DNA from: Chloroflexota bacterium
Lineage (GTDB): Bacteria > Chloroflexota > Dehalococcoidia > GIF9 > UBA5629
Assembly (NCBI GenBank): GCA_016875975.1
Contig: VGOF01000001.1
Coordinates: 1 to 27,128, forward strand
Direction of reading: 5' to 3'
Length of the DNA: 27,128 nt
This document shows positions 6,000 through 14,688 of this stretch, in pieces. The position numbers and the translations under genes were made by a program. A model generated the notes under the pieces. It saw only the letters and a program-made list of their open reading frames with translations. It had not been told where the DNA came from and ran no database searches. How positions within the stretch are numbered: the stretch's first letter is position 1; every line of letters begins with the position of its first letter.

Positions 6000-7837
6000 G
6001 AATCAAGAACGAGGGACTATTAAAGAGAATGGCGTCGCTCATGGAGCACAGGGGGGAGATAATCGAGGTCTCCGCCAATAATGGCGCCACGGTTGCGGTA
6101 ATCCGCCGCACCCATGAACCCGGACTGCATAACCGGGGAGCCACGTCTATCGCCCTCGACCATGATATTTATGCCATGGGCAGCCGGCTGGTTGAAGACG
6201 ATTCACAGATTTACCCGCACCTCGAAACCGTCGCTTCAATTAAAGAGGCTGTAAAAGCCCTCAGGGGGAGCTTCGCTCTCGCCATTGTCAACGCGGGCAG
6301 CCGGCAGGCAAAGCTGACTTTAGCCCGTGACATATACGGCGCCCGGTCCATGTATTATCTGCAGACCCGCCAGGCGCTCTTCTTTGCTTCTGAGATGAAA
6401 TGTTTCCTGGCTCTTGAGGAATTTAAGCCGGAAATCAATCCCGAAGCGCTGTATCACTATCTGAGTTGCGGTTTTATATCTGATAAGCGGACTTTGCTCA
6501 AGCATGTTTACAAGGTTCTGCCGGGAGAGCTGGTGGAGTTTGAAGATGGAGAAGTTAGACGCTGTAAATACTGGCACCCGATGCCCTGTCAGCAGACGCC
6601 ATTAGATATAGACCACTGGATTCAGTCCACCTGGGATAACCTCAAAGACGCCGCCACCACCCAATTGCCCGGGAAAGAAGGTAAGATAGGGGTGGCGCTT
6701 AGCGGGGGGCTGGACTCATCTTTGATCGCCGCTACTCTAAAACACGTCAGCCGTGACTCCAAAATCATAAACTTCTCCCTGGACTACGGTGATGGTGATA
6801 GTGCCGAGCTGGACATGGCGATGAAGATATCCGGATACCTGGATATGGATTGCCGCATCGTCAAACTGCATGCAGAGAAAATCGTAGCCGACCTGGAGCG
6901 ACTGCAATGGCTCTATGATGAACCTCTGATAAAGTTCACCTTCATACCCACCTATTATCTTATGAACGCCGCCAGCGAGGAGGTGAAGACACTGTTCACC
7001 GGCGATGGCGGAGACGAGCTATTTATCGGCTACAGAAATGACTACTGGCAAGACCCTCTGATAATCAGCTTCTTCTCGAAGCTGGGAGCAATCAGGAAGC
7101 CAGCCCTGAAAGCGGGCAAGTGCCTGGCTACGCCACTGGCTAACTGGACTGGCTCAAAAACTCTATCGTTAGCCACAGAATTTTTCACCAGGGAGCATGC
7201 CAGCCATCCGGAATGGCAATACAGGATCGCCTCTCGGGTTTTTCATCCCTATTTCCCGGAGGAGGACCTGCCGAGATTGCTCAATAACAGCAGTTCACAG
7301 GGAATAACCGATACCACCGTCGAAGCCATCAACACATCAAAAGCCCACAGTAACATCGAGAAAATATCTTATGTCATGGTTAGCGGTGAACTCCCCAACG
7401 ACCTGCTCAGATTGGACAAATCTGCGGCGGCTACCGGACTGAAAATAAGGTCGCCGCTCCTCGACCCGCATATGACGAATTTTGCCCTGAGTATCCCCAT
7501 ATCACTTAGGCACCGTCATGGAACAACCAAGCACTTGCTCAGGCAATTAATCAAAAACTATGACTTGCTCCCGCCGGAGGTAGCTGCCGGTAAGCAGAAG
7601 GCAGGGTTAACTGCACCCATACATCAGTGGCTGACCGAGAGCCCATCGCGGGACTACTTCGATGCCCTGCTAAAGTCCAACACCAGCATTCCCAACCTGA
7701 ATATGTCCTACGTACATAAGTTCTACCCCCCAAAAACATACACCCAGACCTTGAAAGCCTGGGCTTTAATAGGCGTGCTTTTGTGGCTGAAAACTCTCAC
7801 TGCCAAATCCGGAAGGCATTTTCATGACACCGACTAA
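5975..7837 (+). CDS. Asparagine-synthase-like amidotransferase without Cys2
   Basis: This 620-residue AsnB-family protein has an N-terminal Ntn-type glutaminase-like domain (about 1-200) and a C-terminal ATP-pyrophosphatase domain. The synthetase half looks intact: SGGLDSS at 243-249, GDGGDE at 343-348, and a late KQKAGLTAP segment. The N terminus reads MPGICG where the family has MCGI-CG, so the nucleophilic Cys2 is replaced by Pro. The usual RLAIID and NGEIYN elements of the glutamine pocket are not recognisable. It may use free ammonia, or adenylate a carboxyl group for amide or lactam formation, for example on a uronic-acid sugar (inference). GGAGG 11 bases upstream supports the start. 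It is the last gene of the first plus-strand block and converges with the minus block. Confidence 0.88.
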   Translation: MPGICGAVGIKNEGLLKRMASLMEHRGEIIEVSANNGATVAVIRRTHEPGLHNRGATSIALDHDIYAMGSRLVEDDSQIYPHLETVASIKEAVKALRGSFALAIVNAGSRQAKLTLARDIYGARSMYYLQTRQALFFASEMKCFLALEEFKPEINPEALYHYLSCGFISDKRTLLKHVYKVLPGELVEFEDGEVRRCKYWHPMPCQQTPLDIDHWIQSTWDNLKDAATTQLPGKEGKIGVALSGGLDSSLIAATLKHVSRDSKIINFSLDYGDGDSAELDMAMKISGYLDMDCRIVKLHAEKIVADLERLQWLYDEPLIKFTFIPTYYLMNAASEEVKTLFTGDGGDELFIGYRNDYWQDPLIISFFSKLGAIRKPALKAGKCLATPLANWTGSKTLSLATEFFTREHASHPEWQYRIASRVFHPYFPEEDLPRLLNNSSSQGITDTTVEAINTSKAHSNIEKISYVMVSGELPNDLLRLDKSAAATGLKIRSPLLDPHMTNFALSIPISLRHRHGTTKHLLRQLIKNYDLLPPEVAAGKQKAGLTAPIHQWLTESPSRDYFDALLKSNTSIPNLNMSYVHKFYPPKTYTQTLKAWALIGVLLWLKTLTAKSGRHFHDTD

Positions 7838-7946
7838 CGATTGGCCAATCGGGAAGCCACCGGCACTTATTACAAATTAATATGCTATGAACTGAAATTC
7901 TACTATCGCGGCAGGTTAGCCACAGATTTCTATACCCACTGCCTCA

Positions 7947-9302
7947 TCAACTTGGAGGCGTAGCAAATTCGGCAGCCTCGCTGTTAGCGCCTCTTATTCG
8001 CCTGTAGATATAATCCAGAGCAATGGCACTGAAAATGATGTACCCTAGGCTTCCTGGCACTATGCTTTTGTACGACGCAGCAAAGATAAACATGTGAACT
8101 ACGGAAAAATATGCTGGCACTGTCGCCACCAAAATCAATGGTCTCCAATCCCTCCTCATAGCCCAGATGGCAACTATGCCAAGTAATATGGGCACAATAG
8201 CGACCAGTATTCCAAGCCATCTGCAAAATGTGGCGCTGAGACTACTCCCTGTAAGCGGAGAAATAAAGTCAGAAAGATACCGTCCAAGATGGCTAGAGTA
8301 ACCCAGTGTGTTAGGAAAGCGCCTGACCAAAACGCTCAGCCACCATCCAGGATATTCCCTGATAGTATTCAACACCTCTCCCCGAAAATATGCCTCTGTT
8401 TCCGGCGACCATGGTTTGATATCCTCACCCAGCGCCTCCCTTGCCAGATTGGTAGCATGTGCATCGGAAAGTACCGCCCCTACAGGGTTCTCGAATTCGC
8501 CAAAGCCTTCCCAAATGCCCTGCCACAAGGTGGAACGCATAAAAACAAGCGCGCCGGTAACATGATAGTTTCTTACCATCCAGGGAGATACAACCAGCAC
8601 CAGCATTGCCATCATAACAGCAGTTACCTTGGCAACATTCAGTACACATTCCCTGAAATTTGTCTTCCGAAGGCTATATATGAACAAACCCAGGCCAAAC
8701 ATCAAGGGCAAGAGCAGTATAGTCGGCTGAAAATAACAACCTACACCAGCAAAGAGACCCGATAGGATATAGAACTTCATTGCCCCCGTTCGCGCCGCCT
8801 TTACAAAGAAGTATAGGGAACTCAACGTGATTAATGGCATCAAAGCATCGTGAAGTGGCCATATAGATAGGTATGCGATGGGGAGCCAAATCGCGTATAG
8901 GAAGGCTGCAATTAAACCAGTTCTCCTGCTAAATAACTCTTTTCCAATCAAAAACATCAGCAGACAGCCAAAAGAATCGATGACTGCTTGAATCACTCGG
9001 AGATAAATATCGTTGTATTCACCAAACGCCCAGTATGTCCCAGCCAACAATATGCTGGTCCCCGGGGGAAGATCATAAAATGGTTCACCATCCCCAGTAA
9101 CAAATCCTCGCTTTTCACACAGGTTTCTTGCCACCTCATCAAACTGACTTGTCATCCCACTATAAGGCGTCAACATGAAATGACTCATCATACCGGTATC
9201 AAGATTGGGAATGCAGGTATAACTTAGCATACCCACCCTAAGACTAAGAGCTAGGATAAGAACAAGTATCAAAAATTTATGTGATTTGATTCTGCGAATC
9301 AT
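7947..9302 (-). CDS. GT-C family membrane glycosyltransferase (PMT_2/ArnT-like)
   Basis: This 451-residue integral membrane protein has about ten hydrophobic segments. The first spans about residues 9-27. A first extracytoplasmic loop follows with the acidic FDEVARNLCE stretch (about 54-63) and DLPPGTSILLAG. This layout is that of GT39/GT83-type transferases, which use a polyprenyl-phosphate-linked sugar on the outer face of the membrane; an Asp/Glu in the first loop is the catalytic base in the family. The acceptor could be a lipid, glycan or protein. GAGGAG lies about 7 bases upstream of the ATG. It is the last gene of the minus block, downstream of the C-methyltransferase, and pairs functionally with the GT2 and GtrA proteins of the same block (inference). 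Confidence 0.85.
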   Translation of the reverse strand: MIRRIKSHKFLILVLILALSLRVGMLSYTCIPNLDTGMMSHFMLTPYSGMTSQFDEVARNLCEKRGFVTGDGEPFYDLPPGTSILLAGTYWAFGEYNDIYLRVIQAVIDSFGCLLMFLIGKELFSRRTGLIAAFLYAIWLPIAYLSIWPLHDALMPLITLSSLYFFVKAARTGAMKFYILSGLFAGVGCYFQPTILLLPLMFGLGLFIYSLRKTNFRECVLNVAKVTAVMMAMLVLVVSPWMVRNYHVTGALVFMRSTLWQGIWEGFGEFENPVGAVLSDAHATNLAREALGEDIKPWSPETEAYFRGEVLNTIREYPGWWLSVLVRRFPNTLGYSSHLGRYLSDFISPLTGSSLSATFCRWLGILVAIVPILLGIVAIWAMRRDWRPLILVATVPAYFSVVHMFIFAASYKSIVPGSLGYIIFSAIALDYIYRRIRGANSEAAEFATPPS

Positions 9303-9398
9303 GTCTTCATCTCCTCGCCAGCACTACGGGAAGTCCGAAACTCCTTTTGCAAAAACACCGCAAGACCTGCTGAATTATCGGATGAAGGCCCAGTCAAT

Positions 9399-10667
9399 TT
9401 AATCACGCACAATCATTGGTGTTGGCAATGGAATAATAAAACCGCCGCGGAACCCTTTATTCCGAAGTTTGGGCATTAATTCGTCTGCAATATGCCAGGA
9501 AAGTAGGAGCGCATACTCAGGTTGGTCGGCAAAGAGGCAGGACTCCTCCACAACTGGTATCAGTGTGCCAGGTATATATTTCCCAATTTTGTGCGACCCC
9601 TTGACTTCCAGCACATAGTCAAGCATCCCATCATCCAGGCCAACGTAATTGATAAGCGTGCTGGCACGCGATGGTGCACTGATACCATAGATGTGTTGTC
9701 CCTTTTCCTTGATAGCCAGAAGCAGAGAGTGCAACTGCAATTTAGAGACAACTACGCACTCTTTGAATTTGAGCAAATTATCCTTGCTCAACACAAACGG
9801 AGCTTCTCCCTCCAGAAGGTCCGCTACTGTCGGTTGGACAGCGTAATCCCCTGCCCTTGCGGCATAGACACGGATAGAACCCCCATGAGTAGGAATCCGC
9901 TTGGCATAGAAAATCTCCAACCCATGCTTTTCCAAAAGATACTTCAGGCTATGTAAAGAATAGTACCGCAAATGCTCGTGGTAAATTGTGTCATACTGCA
10001 AGGTCTCAAGTAACGGTAGCAAATAGTGCGACTCAGAAACAAACACACCGCCCGGTTTAAGTAACTGCATAATCAATGCCACCACGCCATTGACATCTTC
10101 GATGTGCGCGAACACATTGGTTGCAGTAACCAGCTTTGCCTGCCCATATTGTGCAATAACCGTGGAAACAACTTCTGGGGTGAAATAGTCAATTATCGTT
10201 GGAATGCCACGCTCTATTGCGATTTTACCGATTTCCTCGGGAGTAATCCCTAAAACTCGATGATTGTCTTTGAAATTACTTAACAGATTCCCATCGTTAG
10301 AACCGATGTCCACAGCCAAGTCTTGCGGCCCCAAATCCATCGTTGCTCTGACTTCGCGATAGAGTTCTGCAAAGTTCTCGCAAAGAATCTTTGTGGTGCT
10401 GCTAGTGTAGGGATATTCTGGAGGAAAGATAACCTTTGGGTCAACCACCAAGCCTAGTTGCACCAGATGGCATTGGGAACAGTAAAGCAATTGTGCAGGA
10501 TAGCTAGGTTGTTCACGTGGCTTCTCACCGATAGGATTCATCCGATTGACCGGCGGAAGGTAGCCCAAGAAAAGTATTGGCTCAAGATCAGCATTGCGGC
10601 ACACCTGACAGAATTCAATGACAACACTGGAGCCAGTCCCAGCTGCTAGTTCGGGTAGATTTGACAT
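9399..10667 (-). CDS. Zinc-ribbon sugar C-methyltransferase (TylC3/NovU-like)
   Basis: This protein of about 422 residues has the three-part architecture of sugar C-methyltransferases. An N-terminal zinc-binding region has Cys pairs at about residues 20/23 and 63/66. The SAM-binding core has motif VDIGSNDGNLL (about 119-129). The C-terminal domain is of the Methyltransf_14 type. The active-site signature YHEHLRYYSLHSL is present; in TylC3/TcaB9 relatives the Tyr, Glu and His here act on a keto sugar. The enzyme probably adds a methyl group to carbon of a TDP- or other NDP-keto-sugar. ATG at 10667 is preferred over the adjacent GTG at 10670, because AGGAGG is 7 bases before the ATG. The neighbouring SDR and reductase genes could supply or finish the keto-sugar. 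Confidence 0.88.
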   Translation of the reverse strand: MSNLPELAAGTGSSVVIEFCQVCRNADLEPILFLGYLPPVNRMNPIGEKPREQPSYPAQLLYCSQCHLVQLGLVVDPKVIFPPEYPYTSSTTKILCENFAELYREVRATMDLGPQDLAVDIGSNDGNLLSNFKDNHRVLGITPEEIGKIAIERGIPTIIDYFTPEVVSTVIAQYGQAKLVTATNVFAHIEDVNGVVALIMQLLKPGGVFVSESHYLLPLLETLQYDTIYHEHLRYYSLHSLKYLLEKHGLEIFYAKRIPTHGGSIRVYAARAGDYAVQPTVADLLEGEAPFVLSKDNLLKFKECVVVSKLQLHSLLLAIKEKGQHIYGISAPSRASTLINYVGLDDGMLDYVLEVKGSHKIGKYIPGTLIPVVEESCLFADQPEYALLLSWHIADELMPKLRNKGFRGGFIIPLPTPMIVRD

Positions 10668-10719
10668 CACTGCGCCTCCTCGCTATTTGTTGTTCTCCGC
10701 CGGTATATACTCAAAGAAC

Positions 10720-11700
10720 CTATTCAGCCGGATTGAGATAGGCATTCTCATCATACCAACGTAGCGCAATCGGTAATCCTCTATGTAAATTATACTGCGG
10801 CCCATATCCCAGCTTGACCAATTTGGCGATATCTGGGCAGCGCCGTGGCGTACCGCCACCTGCCGGTTCACCCGGTACAACCTCTACCTTCCGACCAAAG
10901 TAATCACCCACGAGATGCGCTAGTTTCTCTATGGTTACTTCTTCCATCGTGCCGATATGATAAATGCCTAAATGTTCGCCGTGCTCTAAGATTAAACCCA
11001 ACCCAGCGATAAAGTCTTCAATGAAGACAAAGGCACGTGTCTCCTTGCCGCTACCCTGGACTGGGAAACGAACAGTGTCTCCCGCCGTCTGACATAGTTG
11101 TTTCATGCGTAGCGCAAACTGCGGAATGACATGCTCCCAACCCATATCAGGGCCATAAACATTGTGTGGGCGAAAGACAACCACACGTTGAAAATGCCTC
11201 CGCCCATAGTTAAGCGCCATCGCCTCACCGATGATTTTGCCAGCCGCATAGGAATAACGTGGATTTAGAATATCAGGAATGCACAATGGCGCTGCTTCAT
11301 CTGTCGGCACAGTCGGTGGAGTCTGATATACCTCAGAACTGGAAGCCAGGATTAACTCGCCAACTCCATGTTTCATACAAGCGTCAATAACGTTTACTAT
11401 GCCTTTGACTCCCACGTCCAGGACAAGCTCGGGCTGGGTATAAAAGAACTTGGTGCCGTTCACAAATGCCAGGTGACAGACGCTATCCACACCTTTACAT
11501 GCCTCCTCGACCTCACATTTGTTTCTTATATCGCCTTCGACAAATTCAACGTCATCTATAACAGCCTGAATTCGTCTGCGACTTCCCCTCGAGTTGTTGT
11601 CAAAAATGCGGACAGCATTTCCTTTTCTAACCAATTCTCGAACTAGGGCACTACCTATGAAGCCGGAGCCACCTGTAACAAGATATTTTTTGCCTTGCAT
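10720..11700 (-). CDS. NAD-dependent epimerase/dehydratase (extended SDR)
   Basis: This 326-residue extended SDR has TGGSGFIGSA at about 9-18 and a DNNSRG segment that holds the adenosine ribose. SSSEVY lies at about 120-125, and the catalytic Tyr151/Lys155 in YAAGK. RPHNVYGPDMG is in the substrate half, followed by TRAFVFIEDF. It has no TDK/TDE triad, which favours a 4-epimerase-type or similar NDP-sugar reaction over a 4,6-dehydratase (inference). It sits 52 bases upstream of the C-methyltransferase on the same strand and may work on the same sugar. The nucleotide and sugar are undetermined. Confidence 0.88.
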   Translation of the reverse strand: MQGKKYLVTGGSGFIGSALVRELVRKGNAVRIFDNNSRGSRRRIQAVIDDVEFVEGDIRNKCEVEEACKGVDSVCHLAFVNGTKFFYTQPELVLDVGVKGIVNVIDACMKHGVGELILASSSEVYQTPPTVPTDEAAPLCIPDILNPRYSYAAGKIIGEAMALNYGRRHFQRVVVFRPHNVYGPDMGWEHVIPQFALRMKQLCQTAGDTVRFPVQGSGKETRAFVFIEDFIAGLGLILEHGEHLGIYHIGTMEEVTIEKLAHLVGDYFGRKVEVVPGEPAGGGTPRRCPDIAKLVKLGYGPQYNLHRGLPIALRWYDENAYLNPAE

Positions 11701-11776
11701 CCCAGAAACGCCCTTTGCCTGCTTATTTTTGTATAAGTAACCACAAGTGAACCATATCTGTTACGCAAAAAGAATA

Positions 11777-12559
11777 TCAAAAAACCTTTCCGCAAAGTCG
11801 CAAGTCCCTCTTGATTTTGACAGTCTCCGGTTTTCTGCGAAGCCACTTTGTAGCCAAACCATATACATACCACTTGAGATAATGGGGTAACCACCGAACT
11901 ACACGAAAGCGACTCTTTCCTTTAACTCGTTCAAGCCAACGGCATGGGATTTCACCAATTTTCCAACCTAGCCTCTCACATTTGACCAACAGTTCCAGTG
12001 AATAGGTAAACCCCACTCTTGATTCAATAAGAACCGAATCCAGAAGCCTGCGCGAGAACAGCCGAAAACCGTTAGTGGCATCACGAACTGGAACACCCGA
12101 CAGTCTAAAAAGGGTGAATGAAGCTAAACGTGTCAAAACTGATTTTAACCAGGGGCATCCCTCCATTGACCCACCTTTCATAAATCGACTTGCGACTACA
12201 ACATCGCAACCATCCTTGAATTCCCTGTACATCTTATCCAAAATATGCTGGTTATATGTATCATCGGCTGCAAAAACAACTACACAGTCAGCATCGCTCA
12301 TCTCAAAGCCAGTAACAATTGCTCCATGAACTCCCTGTCCACGATTTTTAACCCTCACTATTTCATAACGCACTTTGCAATCATCCAGGGCAGGCAATGT
12401 GTTGTCTTCATCAAAATCATAGCAGATAAGCAATCGAAAAGGTGTCTTGACCTTCTCGTCTAACAATTTGAGCACCTCACTGATATTATCACCTTCATTA
12501 TACACAGGAATAATAATATCTAGAGGGAAAGGGTTTCGTGGCATCGGACTCGCGTTCAT
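11777..12559 (-). CDS. GT2 glycosyltransferase, dolichol-phosphate-mannose-synthase-like
   Basis: This GT-A fold transferase of about 260 residues has the N-terminal LDIIIPVYNEGDNI motif, an acidic FAADDT segment in the DxD position, and ASRFMKGGS. The ATNGFRLF and KGKSRF elements are typical of polyprenyl-phosphate sugar synthases (DPM1/GtrB group). It likely transfers a sugar from an NDP donor to a polyprenyl phosphate on the inner face of the membrane. No C-terminal membrane helices are visible, so it resembles soluble DPM1 more than membrane-anchored GtrB. I start it at ATG 12559, which forms a four-base ATGA overlap with the stop of the upstream reductase; an in-frame GTG at 12583 would extend it by eight codons. 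Product sugar unknown. Confidence 0.87.
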   Translation of the reverse strand: MNASPMPRNPFPLDIIIPVYNEGDNISEVLKLLDEKVKTPFRLLICYDFDEDNTLPALDDCKVRYEIVRVKNRGQGVHGAIVTGFEMSDADCVVVFAADDTYNQHILDKMYREFKDGCDVVVASRFMKGGSMEGCPWLKSVLTRLASFTLFRLSGVPVRDATNGFRLFSRRLLDSVLIESRVGFTYSLELLVKCERLGWKIGEIPCRWLERVKGKSRFRVVRWLPHYLKWYVYGLATKWLRRKPETVKIKRDLRLCGKVF

Positions 12560-13317
12560 CGCTGCAATGATAGGCCTTCCCACAAACTACAGTCCATTGA
12601 TGAGTCCCATGGAATCTCAAAAGGCAAGCACTTAGCAATATCCTCACGGGTACAAGGCTTTAAGCTTGGTTTATATGCTCTATATCTATCATAATCAGAA
12701 AGGCGAGGATTCCCAATGTTCACTGTCCCAACAAAATCTATCGCGAGAATTCTCTGGATTGCTTTTACCAAATCATCTAGCGGCATGCCAGAAGTAAAAA
12801 TGTCTGTAGCAGATTCCTCGAATTCAATTTGGTTGGGATCAAAAAACCTCGTACGAATTATGCAATGATTTGAGAGCGCATTCACAGCAGCTTCAGCTCC
12901 AAGCTTGGTCCAGCCATATACATTATAGGGAATCGTTTCGTCCTTTTCAGAATAGTTACCTCTCACACCAGGATAGACACCGTCTGTCGAAATATGAATG
13001 AACCTAATTTTTTTGTCATATCTCTTTTCAGTTTCAATAAGCTGTTTTACTAGATTGCTTGTGCCGACAATATTGATGGCTATAGCTCTGCAGGGTTCAG
13101 CTTCGCAAATTCTCATCCGTGCCAAAGCAGCGCAGTGTATCACAACACTAATCTGTTCACGTTCAAAGAAATTTTTGACAGAAGTTGGTTCCGTGATATC
13201 TAAAACATCTTTCGGAGGATGGAGTATATTTTGAATCAATCCGGAATTAATAATATGCCTTCCAAGCTTGCCCGAGCCGCCAGTCAAAAGAATGTTACTG
13301 GAAGTCATCGTAACCAC
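12556..13317 (-). CDS. RmlD-like NDP-sugar reductase (SDR)
   Basis: This 253-residue protein resembles dTDP-4-dehydrorhamnose reductases. It has TGGSGKLGRH at about 12-21, VLDITEPTSVKNFF (RmlD-type DITD region), VIHCAALARMRICE, ISTDGVYPG at about 109-117, and the catalytic Tyr134/Lys138 in YGWTK. In the family it reduces a 4-keto-6-deoxy NDP-sugar with NAD(P)H. RmlA, RmlB and RmlC are absent from the window, so rhamnose synthesis itself is not implied. It may instead reduce the product of the nearby C-methyltransferase (inference). GTG at 13317 and ATG at 13308 are both possible starts, and neither has a clear ribosome site. Its stop overlaps the start of the GT2 gene. Confidence 0.83.
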   Translation of the reverse strand: MVTMTSSNILLTGGSGKLGRHIINSGLIQNILHPPKDVLDITEPTSVKNFFEREQISVVIHCAALARMRICEAEPCRAIAINIVGTSNLVKQLIETEKRYDKKIRFIHISTDGVYPGVRGNYSEKDETIPYNVYGWTKLGAEAAVNALSNHCIIRTRFFDPNQIEFEESATDIFTSGMPLDDLVKAIQRILAIDFVGTVNIGNPRLSDYDRYRAYKPSLKPCTREDIAKCLPFEIPWDSSMDCSLWEGLSLQR

Positions 13318-13490
13318 CCATTTGGAACAGAAAGTTGCCCCCTCTGGCTACCTGCAACCTTAAGCGACACGCGAACAAGTACCGCTTCACACCCGTGTGG
13401 AGAAGTAACAGTAATCATCAAAAATGGCATCCCCCACAACCGCAAGAAATCCAGGATACCAAATTATAGAATTGTCTGGACCTGTGGGTT
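13318..13490. other. Spacer between UDP-sugar dehydrogenase and reductase genes
   Basis: This 173-base spacer is the longest within the minus block. It contains an imperfect inverted repeat around 13384-13406 (CACAC and GTGTG arms around a 2-base loop, with a bulge in the outer stem). No T-run follows on the minus strand, so a terminator is not supported. No convincing promoter or small gene was seen. Confidence 0.3.
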
Positions 13491-14684
13491 TCACGATTTC
13501 GCCTCAGACGGGATTACATTCCATAAATCCACTACCTCGACTCCCTGGGGCATACTAAGCTGCCGATATGCCGAATGCGGAACACCAACAATCACCACAT
13601 CGCTTGATGCCACTAGCTCTTCTTTGCTAACGAACGTCGGATTTTTCGCAAACTCGTCAGAGTAAAGAACGTGTGCACCATAAAAACGCAATATCTTACC
13701 CAGTTTATACGAGAGCGAATCACGGGTGTCATCAATATCCGCCTTGAATGCCATGCCCAAGATACCTACTCTCGTACGGGTAAGGTCATACTTCTGTCGC
13801 AAATTCTCGACAATAAACCCCGGCAAACCCTCATTGATAGTCATAGCGGCTTGCCCCAGCGGGAAACTGGTGTTACCCAGTGCAAGGAGTTGCATCGTAT
13901 CCTTGAGTAAGCATGGGCCTGCGGCAAAACCAGCAGCAGCCAGACCGGTAGCTCGTTCATATCCATCCATCATCGCCTGCCGCACGCGGTCAAAATCCAC
14001 TCCAAAATTGCATGCAACCATGTAGAATTGATTAGCAGCGGCAAACTGGATATAGCGCCAGGCGTTAGCGAACAATTTTGCCAATTCGGCCTCGCCAACT
14101 GTCACCTGAATGATATGGGGGGTGATAACCGAGAACAGCTCTTCAGCATCCCTGACCGCCCTCTCGCTCAGGCCAGACACCAACTGAGGTAATCTCTGCA
14201 GCTCCCGGACGGCGTACCCCTGTACGATTCGTTCCGGACAATAAGCAATATGCCACGGGCCACCACCCATCTTCTCCAATAACCGCAATACCTGCTGGCA
14301 CGTCCGTGGAAAAACCGTGCTTCGTATGATGATTGTCTGATGACTACTTAAATAGGGATGCAATTCTGCAAACAAATCGAGCAACGCACGCAGCTTTGGA
14401 TTGAGATATTCATCAACAGGTGTGCCAATTGCTACAATAATAAAACGTGCCGAAGATAGTGATTTAACATCTTCTGACAAAAAGAGAGTCTCATCGATCA
14501 CTTTGTTCAAAAGAGGCTCAGCCTCATACTCAATGAACGGCATCTGCCCTTGTTGTATCAATTCCATAGCCTGTTTATTCACGTCATACAAGATAACGCG
14601 CTGGCCTTTAGAGGCAAAAACCAGACCCAATGGCAGCCCAACATGCCCCGCACCACCAACGATGCCGATATCAAAATCGTACAT
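13491..14684 (-). CDS. UDP-sugar 6-dehydrogenase (UDP-ManNAc / UDP-glucose dehydrogenase family)
   Basis: This protein of about 397 residues has all three UDPGDH domains. The N-terminal NAD site is IGIVGGAGHVGLPLG at about 7-21. The central helix has ELAKLFANAWRYIQFAAANQ with its conserved Lys (about 203). The catalytic Cys lies in GPCLLKDT at about 258. The C-terminal UDP-binding domain begins at VGILGMAFKADIDDTRDS. The enzyme oxidises C6 of a UDP-hexose in two steps, making a uronate. The nearby WecB-type gene makes UDP-ManNAcA a likely product, but UDP-Glc or UDP-GlcNAc remain possible. ATG 14684 is preceded by in-frame GTG 14687, and GGGAG upstream serves either. It lies directly after the GtrA-like gene. 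Confidence 0.9.
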   Translation of the reverse strand: MYDFDIGIVGGAGHVGLPLGLVFASKGQRVILYDVNKQAMELIQQGQMPFIEYEAEPLLNKVIDETLFLSEDVKSLSSARFIIVAIGTPVDEYLNPKLRALLDLFAELHPYLSSHQTIIIRSTVFPRTCQQVLRLLEKMGGGPWHIAYCPERIVQGYAVRELQRLPQLVSGLSERAVRDAEELFSVITPHIIQVTVGEAELAKLFANAWRYIQFAAANQFYMVACNFGVDFDRVRQAMMDGYERATGLAAAGFAAGPCLLKDTMQLLALGNTSFPLGQAAMTINEGLPGFIVENLRQKYDLTRTRVGILGMAFKADIDDTRDSLSYKLGKILRFYGAHVLYSDEFAKNPTFVSKEELVASSDVVIVGVPHSAYRQLSMPQGVEVVDLWNVIPSEAKS

Positions 14685-14688
14685 CACT

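Noticed and set aside
7838..7851. Perfect 14-base palindrome CGATTGGCCAATCG directly after the amidotransferase stop.
   Set aside because: One or two perfect 14-base palindromes are expected by chance in 27 kb. It has no loop or T-run, so it is not a terminator, and no regulator is known to use it.
8289..8765. A 158-codon open frame on the plus strand opposite the GT-C gene.
   Set aside because: The minus frame encodes a convincing membrane transferase; the plus frame has no family features or ribosome site.
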